From contig NZ_JADPVH010000014.1 of NCBI RefSeq assembly GCF_026932795.1, positions 1 to 64,000 on the forward strand: a stretch of DNA of 64,000 nt, in the 5' to 3' direction. Below the pieces are notes generated by a model, which ran no database searches, was not told the origin of the DNA, and saw only the letters and a program-made list of their open reading frames with translations. This DNA is from Paenarthrobacter sp. Z7-10 (GTDB lineage Bacteria; Actinomycetota; Actinomycetes; Actinomycetales; Micrococcaceae). Positions 1 through 7,379 of this stretch are shown here, piece after piece. Position 1 is the stretch's first letter. Each line of letters begins with the position of its first letter. Position numbers and translations under genes: made by a program.

Positions 1-467
1 GCCCCGGCCGGAACCGCAGAAGCCACGGCACCAACCACAGCAACGACGGGATCGGGACTGAGATCGGCAGCAGTGATGGGATCGGCGCCGGGGTTACTGG
101 GGGGAGGAGCGGTGGCGCCGGGGTTGCTGACGGGAGGAGCGGCGGCGCCGGGGTTGCTGACGGGAGGAGCGGTGGCGCCGGGGTTACTGACGGGAGGAGC
201 GGCGGCGCCGGGGTTACTGGGGTCGTTCATCCACGCCGGCAGTTCCGCCAAATCCAGCAGGTGTTGAATCCCGCAGGGGTCCAGCCCCAACAGTGCAAGC
301 ACGGCCCCCATCGGATCCAGCACTCCGGGCGCGTCATCATCGCGGCCCAGCCGGGCCAGCTCATCACAATGGGCCGCCAGTTCCCACGCCAATGGATTTT
401 CGCCGTGCCGATCGGCCTCCTCGAGCCGAAGCCCAAGAACCGCATCGAAACCCTGAACCAAATCCAT
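1..467 (-). CDS. Partial CDS (N-terminal part), repeat-containing protein of unknown function
   Basis: The reading frame opens at an ATG (467-465) and stays open for 155 codons until it leaves the window, so only the N-terminal part is present. An in-frame TAG lies just upstream of the ATG. A TAGGCT hexamer (474-479, minus strand) ends exactly 6 nt before the ATG, which fits a leaderless start. The first ~75 residues look helical and acidic (MDLVQGFDAVLGLRLEEAD...), and are followed by four 10-residue repeats of the type SNPGA(A/T)APPV. The long DUF222/HNH-endonuclease proteins common in Arthrobacter relatives can have similar variable N-termini, but no diagnostic domain is visible here, so that assignment is only a guess. 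The stop codon and C-terminus lie outside the window. Confidence 0.6.
   Translation of the reverse strand, partial: MDLVQGFDAVLGLRLEEADRHGENPLAWELAAHCDELARLGRDDDAPGVLDPMGAVLALLGLDPCGIQHLLDLAELPAWMNDPSNPGAAAPPVSNPGATAPPVSNPGAAAPPVSNPGATAPPPSNPGADPITAADLSPDPVVAVVGAVASAVPAG
84..220. repeat. 30-bp tandem repeat, four full units plus a partial one
   Basis: Near-identical 30-bp units begin at 84, 114, 144 and 174, with a 17-bp partial copy from 204. They differ mainly at an A/G and a C/T position. The unit is a multiple of three, so copy-number change would lengthen or shorten the protein encoded on the minus strand (SNPGAxAPPV per unit) without a frameshift. Confidence 0.9.
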
Positions 468-603
468 ACCAACAGCCTACAAACAGCCACCGACAAAACT
501 CCCGGCCCATCCACACACCATCAATGCACACACACGTCGAACCACACACATCGCCGCGAACCGGCATCAGGGCCAGGTCCCGAAATGGCGGAAAGCGAAC
601 CGC

Positions 604-1572
604 TCAGTACATGCCACCCAGCAGGCGACTCAGCACTGAAAGATCGACCACATTTGGGGTAGGTCCGGCGGCGAGGAAGTGTTTCACATCGCGAATCAGC
701 CGCGACCCGTTGAGCACGTGGACCAGATCCGAGCCATCGGGCTCACTGCCCCGGGCGTAATCAATAACCGGCTCATACAGGTTTCCGCCGGGGCTGTGGA
801 CGCATATCCAGCCAGTTACATTGCATTCCGGAAAGAGCTCCTGCATGCGGCGGACGGCCGGGAGCATCCTCGGCGGTTCAAGAACTTTGGCGCCGTGGAC
901 CAGAGTGCCGCCGTTCCAGCGGTAGGCGCCTTCGGGCAGCAGCATGGACCCGATCAGCACCAACCGGTAACCGGTCAGCAGGGCATGATCGATGTAGCTG
1001 TTGTCCGCTGGGGAAACCAGGCCATTGATCAAACGCGCTGATGGTATGTCCGGCAGCACCTGCTGCATCAGCAGTTGGATGGTGCGTGCTTCGCGCTGAA
1101 GCCGGGCCTGTGCGCCAAACAAGCCACGCTTGCGCGGTGCACCGTGCACCTGCTGGGCGGCTCGGGCCAAGGGCAGCAGGGGCTGGGCACCCGCCGGAAC
1201 GTCGGCATAGGCAGGCACGAAGACGGCGTCGTCGCGGGCGGAGACCTTCTGCTCCCGGGCCGACGTGCTGACGTTGAAGGATTCGGAGGCGCTGCTGCCG
1301 TTCGGCGATCCGAAACCGGCCGACGACGACGGTGCAAACCACGCGGGTTGGGCCCGGGATCCAGCACCGTAGGATTTATCGTAAGCGGCGCGGCGCTGGG
1401 GATCCATCAGTGTCTCGTACGCCGCCGTTACCATTCGGAACGCCTCGGCGTCTCCGCCGTGGTCGGGGTGGGCATGTCGGGCCGCCTTTCGGTAGGCCGT
1501 CTTGATATCCCGTTCGGTAGCGGTCACCGCGATGCCCAGTACTTGGTAGTGCGTGAGGATGGGGTCACTCAC
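604..1572 (-). CDS. J-domain (DnaJ-like) protein with uncharacterised C-terminal domain
   Basis: 322 residues from a GTG start, with GGAAAGG about 8 nt upstream. Residues ~5-65 are a J domain with the HPD motif at 35-37 (HAHPDHGG), the loop that stimulates Hsp70 ATPase, so the protein should be a DnaK co-chaperone. There is no Gly/Phe region, zinc finger or DnaJ C-terminal substrate domain. Residues ~65-150 are low complexity. Residues ~160-320 form a separate domain (..SYIDHALLTGYRLVLIGS..) that faintly resembles nuclease-related NERD domains, an inference only. It is the last gene of the minus-strand folate-type operon, 23 nt after the reductase gene. Confidence 0.85.
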   Translation of the reverse strand: MSDPILTHYQVLGIAVTATERDIKTAYRKAARHAHPDHGGDAEAFRMVTAAYETLMDPQRRAAYDKSYGAGSRAQPAWFAPSSSAGFGSPNGSSASESFNVSTSAREQKVSARDDAVFVPAYADVPAGAQPLLPLARAAQQVHGAPRKRGLFGAQARLQREARTIQLLMQQVLPDIPSARLINGLVSPADNSYIDHALLTGYRLVLIGSMLLPEGAYRWNGGTLVHGAKVLEPPRMLPAVRRMQELFPECNVTGWICVHSPGGNLYEPVIDYARGSEPDGSDLVHVLNGSRLIRDVKHFLAAGPTPNVVDLSVLSRLLGGMY

Positions 1573-1595
1573 TCATTGGCCTTTCCGATGGGCTG

Positions 1596-2465
1596 TCATA
1601 GAGCGGTGTGGGGCGTCAGGCCCACTCCCGGCTTGGGCGCTGCCAGGTAGCGCAGGAAAAGCATATCCGCACTTTTAAGGATATGAGCCAGGGCCATGGC
1701 CTGTGGACCCGCGTCCGGGCTGCCGGCGGACCCCGCAACGGTGCCGACGGCGATGCCCGCTGCGATCCTAGGCGCCCCGCCGCCCACGAGGAGGGGGGAG
1801 AGGGAAAGGCACAGTTCGTCCACCTGACCGGCTTCCTGGAAGGAGCCAAACAGATGCGGGCCGCCCTCTGAATGGATGCGGCTCAGGCCGCGGGCTGCGA
1901 GTTCGGCAATCACTGTGGGGATGTCCAAAACCCGGGTGCCCGCGGAGACGACATCGGCCACGGCTGACAGCGCCCTGCGGTTGTCGGTCGGCGCCGCTTC
2001 GGTGGTGAAAATCAGCGGACGCACTGGAGCTGCCGCGAAAAGCTTGCTGTGTGGGTCAAGGTCAAGGTGGCCGGAGACGATGGCGAAAGCCGGGTGGGCG
2101 GGCTTGCCGTGCTGCAGGCGCCATTGTTGGGCGGCGGTGTCCAGCAGTTCGCCGGCGTAGCCCTCCGTGCGAACCGTTTGCGCCCCTACCAGCAGAACAT
2201 CCGCGGACCGGCGCATCAGCGTGAAGATGCGCTGATCGGCAGCATTGCCCAATCCTCCGGAGCGTCCGGAAAGGGCGGCCGCGCCATCAAGGCTTGAGAC
2301 GAAATTGAAGCTGACCCACGGCGCAGTCCCGGTTGGACCGGCATACCAGTCCAGCAGCTGCGCATCCGTGGCGTCCGGTACCGGGTCGGGAAAGATCCGG
2401 TCCACAGGTTCGCGGTAGGCGCGCTCCCTGCTCTCGGACTGTTGGTCTTCGCGATTCTGGCTCAC
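1596..2465 (-). CDS. RibD C-terminal-type reductase, Rv2671-like (pyrimidine/dihydrofolate reductase family)
   Basis: 289 residues. I place the start at GTG 2465, which overlaps the stop of the folP-like gene as GTGA and implies translational coupling; longer frames upstream run inside that gene. The protein has the dihydrofolate-reductase-like fold of RibD C-terminal domains, with the conserved blocks NFVSSLDG, ADVLLVGAQTVRTEGY, LSRIHSEGGPHLFG and LCLSLSPLLVGG. The match in wording is closest to Mycobacterium tuberculosis Rv2671, reported to have dihydrofolate reductase activity. The deaminase domain of bifunctional RibD is absent. In this operon with folE and a folP homologue, a role in reducing a pterin or folate seems more likely than riboflavin synthesis, but that is inference. 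Confidence 0.88.
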   Translation of the reverse strand: MSQNREDQQSESRERAYREPVDRIFPDPVPDATDAQLLDWYAGPTGTAPWVSFNFVSSLDGAAALSGRSGGLGNAADQRIFTLMRRSADVLLVGAQTVRTEGYAGELLDTAAQQWRLQHGKPAHPAFAIVSGHLDLDPHSKLFAAAPVRPLIFTTEAAPTDNRRALSAVADVVSAGTRVLDIPTVIAELAARGLSRIHSEGGPHLFGSFQEAGQVDELCLSLSPLLVGGGAPRIAAGIAVGTVAGSAGSPDAGPQAMALAHILKSADMLFLRYLAAPKPGVGLTPHTAL

Positions 2466-3397
2466 CGGTGCACCGGGGCGTTGACATCGCCCATGTTGTG
2501 CAGCAAGTATTCCGGTTCCCTCCAGCCCAAGGCCGCCTCGGTTAACCGCACGGCCGAGTGGGCAGCCGAAACGTTGTGCATCCGCACGATCCGGGCACCG
2601 CCGAGCACACACATCACGGCGGCTGCCAGTGACCCTGCCATCCGCTGCTGCTTCTCTTGGCCCAATGTTTCGCCGATAAAGTCCTTGTTGGACACCGCCG
2701 CGAGGGATGGGAATCCGAGGGCGGCGATGTCGCGGAATCGGTGCGTCAGCTCGAGCGAATGCAGGGTGTTTTTGTTCAGGTCATGACCGGGGTCCAGAAT
2801 GATCCGATTCTCGGCAATGCCCAGCTTCAGGGCGAGATCGACCTTGGCGCGCAGGAAACTCACGACTTCCGCCACCACGTCCTCATAGTGCGGTCGTGGA
2901 AAAACGGTCCTCGGGGATGCCAAACTGTGGGTGATCACCAGGTGCGCGTCGCTGGCGGCGACGACGGCAGCCAGGTCCGGATCCTGCAGGCCCGTGGTGT
3001 CGTTGATGACGTGAGCGCCAGCCGCGATGCTCAGCTCGGCTACCTTCGGTGTAAAGGTGTCCACGGAAATGATGACGTTGCTGCGCGCCGCCACCGCTTC
3101 GATGACTGGAACTACCCGCTCAGCCTCCTCCCAGGGGCTCAGCGCGGGACCTGGGGAAAATGGCACTCCGCCGATATCCACCCAGTCCGCGCCGTCGTCG
3201 ACGGCCTGCAGCGAGGCGGCAACTGCGGCGTCCAGCGAGAAGGTGCGGCCGCCGTCGTAAAAGGAATCCGGCGTCCGATTAATGATCGCCATTAGTGCAA
3301 CCTTGCGGCTGAAATCCAGTGTTCTGCCACCGAATTCGTGAATCGGATTCAGCAGCGGCGGCTGGAAAAACGGCGAAACTCCTGCGGGCTCGGGCAT
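2462..3397 (-). CDS. Dihydropteroate synthase homologue, FolP2-like
   Basis: 311 residues, ATG start with GGAG 5 nt upstream. The DHPS TIM barrel is clear: NRTPDSFYDGG (40-50), ISVDTF, INDTTG, DPGHDLNKNTLHS, VSNKDFIGETLG and RMHNV. Several positions differ from active FolP: the second loop reads DIGGVPFSPGPA instead of the STRPG type, SRK is SNK, and RVHD is RMHN. The wording is that of mycobacterial FolP2 (Rv1207), a paralogue reported not to have DHPS activity. It lies between the oxidoreductase and the Rv2671-like reductase in an operon headed by folE. It may act on a modified pterin or may have a non-catalytic role; the true substrate is unknown. Confidence 0.9.
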   Translation of the reverse strand: MPEPAGVSPFFQPPLLNPIHEFGGRTLDFSRKVALMAIINRTPDSFYDGGRTFSLDAAVAASLQAVDDGADWVDIGGVPFSPGPALSPWEEAERVVPVIEAVAARSNVIISVDTFTPKVAELSIAAGAHVINDTTGLQDPDLAAVVAASDAHLVITHSLASPRTVFPRPHYEDVVAEVVSFLRAKVDLALKLGIAENRIILDPGHDLNKNTLHSLELTHRFRDIAALGFPSLAAVSNKDFIGETLGQEKQQRMAGSLAAAVMCVLGGARIVRMHNVSAAHSAVRLTEAALGWREPEYLLHNMGDVNAPVHR

Positions 3398-3412
3398 GTT
3401 TCTCCGTTCCTG

Positions 3413-4666
3413 TTAGACGTCCGTCAGCGCGGTCTGCGGGTCGGCGAGGCGCTGCGTATCCACTCTACGGCCGCTGCGGATCAGATCCTGGATGCCCTCC
3501 TGGACGTCCCAGACATTGACGTTCATTCCGGCCACCACCTTCTCATCGCGAACCCAGAAGGCGATGAACTCGCGCTGCTCCAAACTGCCCCGGACCACCA
3601 GGTCGGCGTTCCTGGCGCGCGCCCCGTAGCCGGAGTACTCCATCCCGAGATCGAACTGGTCGGTCTAGAAGTAGGGAATGGCGTCGAGCACGGCATCGTG
3701 GCCGAGCATCGACTTAGCGGCCACTTCGCCGCCGGCCAGGGCATTAGCCCAATGCTCGCTGCGCGCGTATTCCCCTGTGACGGGGTGCAGCACATTGGCC
3801 ACATCGCCGGCTGCAAAAATGTCCACACTGCTGGTCCGCAGGCCGGAATCAACCTGTATGCCGTTGCTGATTTTCAGCCCGGCGGTCTCGGCCAGGGCGA
3901 TGTTGGGAACGACGCCGACGGCGATCACCACCAGATCCGCGGGAAGAATTTCGCCGGTGCTGACGACGACGGCACTGACGTGTCCGTCGTCGTCAGCGTT
4001 GAGGCGGTCCGCGGAAGCCGGGAGCCGGAACTGCACGCCGGCCTCAAGCTGCCGGGAAACGAAAACAGATCCCGGTTGGCGCCCTATCGCCGCGCTCAGC
4101 GGCACCTCCTCGAGTCCAAGCAAAGTGACCTCATTGCCCAATTCCCGGGCGCTGGCGGCGACCTCCATCCCGATCCAGCCCGAACCGATGATGACCAGCC
4201 GACGCCCGCCCTTGGCTAATTGAGTGCGGAGCTGCCGGCTGTCCGCTTTGGTGCGAAAATACTGTACGCCCTCCAGTTCCGTACCCGGGAGCTCAAGAAT
4301 GCGGGGTACGGCGCCGGTGCTCAGCAGCAACTTTGAGTACCTTAGGCTGTGGCCGCTGGTTAGGGTGACGCTGTGGTCCGCCGGATCGGTCCGGGCGGCC
4401 GTTTCGTCCGTGATCAGCCGCACGTCGTTGTCGCCGTACCAGGACTGCGGATAGGGCAGCAGCGATTCCTCGGTTTCCTTGCCGGTCAGGAAACCCTTGG
4501 ACAGTGGCGGGCGCAGGTACGGAATGTCCTGCTCGGCCCCGATCAGCACTATGGGGCCGGTATATCCTTCGGAGCGGAGCGTGGCCGCAGCAGTTGCTCC
4601 CGTCAGTCCCGCTCCCACTATGACCATTGCTTCGCCGCTGCCATCGGCGCTGTTCATGCGGCTCAT
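3413..4666 (-). pseudogene. FAD/NAD(P)-dependent oxidoreductase interrupted by an in-frame TAG
   Basis: The full gene would code for 416 residues plus one internal TAG at 3667-3665. The 333 residues before the TAG hold two Rossmann motifs (VIVGAGLTGATAAATLR near the N-terminus and VIIGSGWIGMEVAAS near residue 160) and VDIFAAGDVAN, as in ferredoxin/rubredoxin-reductase-like enzymes. After the TAG the same frame continues with TDQFDLGMEYSGYGARARN to a TAA at 3415-3413, which is the Reductase_C dimer domain. Family members read PYF(Y/F)TDQFDLGMEY here, so the TAG most simply replaces an aromatic codon such as TAC. Start ATG 4666 has GGAAAGAG upstream. Truncation would remove most of the C-terminal domain. 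Readthrough or a sequencing error cannot be excluded. Confidence 0.85.
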
Positions 4667-4724
4667 GGGACATCTCTTTCCACTGTTTAACCAAACCTTC
4701 CGGCGGGCGCCGGAGGGGATGGAG

Positions 4725-5486
4725 TCAGTTCGGGAACTGGCTCCGCAGCGGCCCTGACGTGCTCAGTTCTCCATCGAACGTGGAGGTGCGGGTGATGGTT
4801 CCACTGCTGAGCACACCGCGGAGCGACATGCAGGTATGTTCCGCTTCCAGGACAACGCCGACGCCGCGCGGATTCAGTGTCTGAACCAGCCAATCCGCCA
4901 GCTGCTGAGTTAGGCGTTCCTGGACTTGGAGGTCGCGGGCGAAATGCTCCAGACCACGGGCCAGCTTCGAAAGCCCGAAAAGCCGGTCGCCGGGGAGGTA
5001 ACCCAGATGCGCAACGCCGCGGAACGGGAGCAAATGATGCTGGCAGAGCGAATGGAAGGGGACATTCTTCACCAGCACTAAGTCGTGGTAGCCCTCGTCA
5101 TTGGGGAAAGTGGTCCAGGTCGTCGGCCGCGGAGTCAGCATTTCGGTAAAGGCGCCCACTACCCGGCGGGGAGTGTCCAGCAGGTGCGGATCATTGGTGT
5201 CGCGGCCCAGCGCATGCAGGAAATCCCGGATCGCCCGCTCAGCAGCTACCGCGTCAATGGCCGCGGCTGTGGGGGCCTTGTCGGGACCGATCCGGTCGGG
5301 ACCGATCCGGTCGGAGGCCGCTGCGGAGCGGCGGCCTTGTGTGAACAATTGCAGATCCTCCAACCCGGTTTCCGGAAATTCGCGCTCCAAGTCGTCCGAA
5401 GCAGCCAAATCGGCAGCGTCCGCGTCGATGGCTTCCGGGTCGAAACTGGGCAGCAGCCCGGGGGTTTGCTGGGACTGAATGGACAT
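4725..5486 (-). CDS. folE: GTP cyclohydrolase I
   Basis: 253 residues. FolE converts GTP to 7,8-dihydroneopterin triphosphate, the first step of tetrahydrofolate synthesis. The catalytic domain starts near residue 80. It holds the zinc ligands Cys148 and His151 (SLCQHH) and Cys219 (EHTCMSLRG), plus TPRRV and GVAHLGYLPGDRLFGLSKLAR. An acidic, low-complexity N-terminal extension of ~75 residues contains a duplicated DRIGP (15-bp tandem repeat at 5281-5310). It is the first gene of the minus-strand operon, 58 nt ahead of the oxidoreductase, and is preceded by a strong promoter overlapped by a palindrome. Such genomes normally have a folE in a main folate cluster as well, so this may be a second copy. 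Confidence 0.95.
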   Translation of the reverse strand: MSIQSQQTPGLLPSFDPEAIDADAADLAASDDLEREFPETGLEDLQLFTQGRRSAAASDRIGPDRIGPDKAPTAAAIDAVAAERAIRDFLHALGRDTNDPHLLDTPRRVVGAFTEMLTPRPTTWTTFPNDEGYHDLVLVKNVPFHSLCQHHLLPFRGVAHLGYLPGDRLFGLSKLARGLEHFARDLQVQERLTQQLADWLVQTLNPRGVGVVLEAEHTCMSLRGVLSSGTITRTSTFDGELSTSGPLRSQFPN

Positions 5487-5507
5487 GGTTCGCCTTCGTT
5501 CCTGGTC

Positions 5508-5557
5508 CTTCTAAAGCTTGTTTTTCTGACTTTAGAAGCGCAGACTCTTTAAGTCAA
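5508..5557 (-). promoter_or_regulatory. folE promoter with overlapping palindromic operator
   Basis: On the minus strand TTGACT (5557-5552), 17 nt, then TAAAGT (5534-5529) form a near-consensus vegetative promoter for folE. A perfect 9-bp inverted repeat, CTTCTAAAG (5508-5516) and CTTTAGAAG (5530-5538) with a 13-nt spacer, covers the -10 box and the expected transcription start. This is a typical position for a repressor operator. The divergent HTH gene starting at 5586 is the obvious candidate regulator. The local AT-richness contrasts with the flanking coding DNA. Confidence 0.65.
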
Positions 5558-5574
5558 GAAGATTACTTTTAGAG

Positions 5575-5589
5575 ATGGATTTCTCGTGA
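5575..5589 (+). other. Possible 4-codon upstream ORF overlapping the regulator start
   Basis: ATG GAT TTC TCG TGA (5575-5589) ends in a TGA that overlaps the GTG start of the regulator (GTGA). A TACTTT hexamer at 5564-5569 lies 5 nt before this ATG, so transcription could start close to it. If so, ribosomes would load on the mini-ORF and restart on the regulator. This is a positional argument only. Confidence 0.25.
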
Positions 5590-6497
5590 CTGATGGAAAC
5601 CGGAAGACGGCGGGACGGTTGTCGGCCCGCGAAACCACAGCGGATCGTTTCCTGCCGGATCCCAGCGCGTCCGGGCTGGTGACTGGATCCGCCCCGGTGA
5701 CTGGATCCGATGGGCGGGCGGCCGGGGCCGGCGGGCTGGCGGGCGCACCCGATGAGCAGGGGGCCGGCGTGCCGTCGATCAGGCACCGTGACGCAGTGTC
5801 CGGCGAGTGGCCCGCGGCGTCAGGTGGGAATGGCTTGGAGCGGCAGGACCAGTTGGCTGCCGTTGCGGCGCTGGGCGATCCCGTTCGCCGGGCCTTGTTC
5901 GAGGCCGTTCGCCAAAGTCCTGTGCCCCTGGGCGTCGACAGCCTGACCCGGACGCTCGGGATTCCGCGCAGCACTGTGGTGTTCCAGCTGCAGAAGCTGG
6001 TGGACGCGGGCGTGCTCAGCATCGAATTCGCTAAGCCCGGCCGGCGCCGCGGTCCGGGCTCGGGACGGCCGGCGAAGCTGTATCTGCCCAGACAAGGTGA
6101 GGTGGCGGCCTCGGTTCCGGACCGGCATTATGATTTGGCGGCGCAGCTGATGGCTGCGGCGATTGAACGCTCCACCGCCAGCGGCTCAGCTGTCCAGCAG
6201 GCGTTGGCAGAGGTGGCGTTCGACGTCGGAAGCCGGCTGGGTGCCGACGCCGGCAGCATCGGCGAGGCATTGCGCCTTAACGGATTCGCGCCCCGGACCG
6301 ACGGGAAGGGCGGATATTTGCTGCATAATTGTCCGTTCCATCGGCTGGCCCGAAGCCACACCGACGTGGTCTGCGGGATGAATGGTGCCTTACTTACAGG
6401 CGCCCTGCAGGGATGTGCGGATAAGGATCATGACGTGGTCCCCGACCCGGATGGACCCTACTGCTGCGCCCGGATCGTGCGCCGTCAGGTGGAGTAG
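5586..6497 (+). CDS. Helix-turn-helix transcriptional regulator with C-terminal cysteine cluster
   Basis: 303 residues from GTG 5586. Residues 1-85 are low complexity. Residues ~92-150 form an ArsR/SufR-type winged helix (LAAVAALGDPVRRALFEAV ... LGIPRSTVVFQLQKLVDAGVL) with a basic wing (GRRRGPGSGRPAK). The C-terminal half carries Cys249, Cys263, Cys277, Cys293 and Cys294 with spacings of 13, 13 and 15 residues, plus nearby histidines. This arrangement recalls the Fe-S-binding domain of SufR-family repressors. The gene is divergent from folE across 99 nt that contain a palindrome, so it probably senses metal, Fe-S status or redox and controls the folE operon and itself. The ligand is not known. 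An alternative shorter N-terminus is possible. Confidence 0.8.
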   Translation: MTDGNRKTAGRLSARETTADRFLPDPSASGLVTGSAPVTGSDGRAAGAGGLAGAPDEQGAGVPSIRHRDAVSGEWPAASGGNGLERQDQLAAVAALGDPVRRALFEAVRQSPVPLGVDSLTRTLGIPRSTVVFQLQKLVDAGVLSIEFAKPGRRRGPGSGRPAKLYLPRQGEVAASVPDRHYDLAAQLMAAAIERSTASGSAVQQALAEVAFDVGSRLGADAGSIGEALRLNGFAPRTDGKGGYLLHNCPFHRLARSHTDVVCGMNGALLTGALQGCADKDHDVVPDPDGPYCCARIVRRQVE

Positions 6498-6526
6498 CGC
6501 CGGTTCGGGCAGAGCGGATTCGGGCA

Positions 6527-6532
6527 TAGGCT
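6527..6532 (+). promoter_or_regulatory. -10 hexamer TAGGCT for leaderless start of the broken gene
   Basis: TAGGCT ends 6 nt before ATG 6539, the same arrangement as at several other genes in the window. No clear -35 is seen. Confidence 0.4.
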
Positions 6533-6538
6533 CACGGC

Positions 6539-7330
6539 ATGGGGGCAAAAAGTGAAGACCTGGACGGGGCGGACGCCGGAGAATGGATCGCGGAGCGGCT
6601 TAGTGCTTACCGCGGTGTCTCCGGGGGCCGCTCGCCAGCCGCGGCGGTGGGCGGGACGGTCCCGGACTGCTTTGAAGCCTACGTCCGCATCTTTCACGCC
6701 GCCTCCTGGCCCGACGGCAGCCGCGCTGGCTGGCGCGACGTGGCCGCTGCCCAGGGCACCGTTTGGCATCCGGAGATGCAGTTCAACGCGATTGCCGGGC
6801 CGGCACACCGCCACCCCGGAGCGGATCTTTTTGGCGATCTGGGAGGGCTGGGAACTGGCCAACGACGCCAGCAACATGTCCAGCGCCACCTTCCTGGCGC
6901 AGGAGCAGGATGTGGACGAGCAAGCGCGGATGCAGGCGCAGCAGGGTTTTACCGGGCATAAGGAGCGGCTCCAGGTGCCCGTTTTCCCGTCCGATTTGCT
7001 TGCGGCCGACCGTTGGACGTCGGCAACGGGTTCCGCCGCTATTTGGTGGTCCGTGGCTCCGTACCAAATTTGCAGGTCCCACCCTGGCTGGACACCGGAA
7101 CGGGGCTAAACTCCGAAACCCCGAATCTCGCCTGGCCCGCGGACCGGGCCTGGTGCCTCGCGACGGAGATCGACTTTGACTCCACGTTGGTGGGCGGCAG
7201 CGCGGAACTGATCGCCGCCGTCGTCGAACATCCGGGCCTGGAAGCGCTTGAGGTCGGCGTCGAAACCAGCTTGCATTGGGACGCGGACACCGTCAATCCC
7301 ACCCCGCGTCCACCCAGGGCCGCCTCCTGA
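6539..7330 (+). pseudogene. Broken gene of unknown function (frame disrupted twice)
   Basis: Homologous coding text runs across three pieces in two frames. Piece one (6539 to ~6800) begins MGAKSEDLDG and includes VPDCFEAYVRIFHAASWPDG. Piece two (~6800 to ~7015), one frame later, reads RHTATPERIFLAIWEGWE. Piece three (~7013-7330), back in the first frame, includes FRRYLVVRGSV and NLAWPADRAWCLATEIDFDSTLVGG. From memory of similar actinobacterial proteins, NAIAG and HTATPE are separated by a few dozen residues that are missing here. The first lesion is therefore probably an internal deletion near 6797-6805 inside the GC repeat gccgggccggc. The second looks like a small indel near 7013-7020. The function of the intact family is not known to me. 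Confidence 0.75.
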
Positions 7331-7367
7331 GAGCATCCTCCGTCTCCGGCCGGGTTCTCGGTTTGGG

Positions 7368-7373
7368 TAGAAT
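7368..7373 (+). promoter_or_regulatory. -10 hexamer TAGAAT, leaderless start of cysteine desulfurase
   Basis: TAGAAT ends 6 nt before ATG 7380 and no Shine-Dalgarno sequence precedes the ATG. Transcription would start at or within a base of the A of ATG. The -35 region is not recognisable. Confidence 0.45.
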
Positions 7374-7379
7374 GGGACT

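Noticed and set aside
73-267. Plus-strand frame APGLLTGGA-type repeat peptide
   Set aside because: It is the complement of the tandem repeat in the minus-strand gene, without its own start signals.
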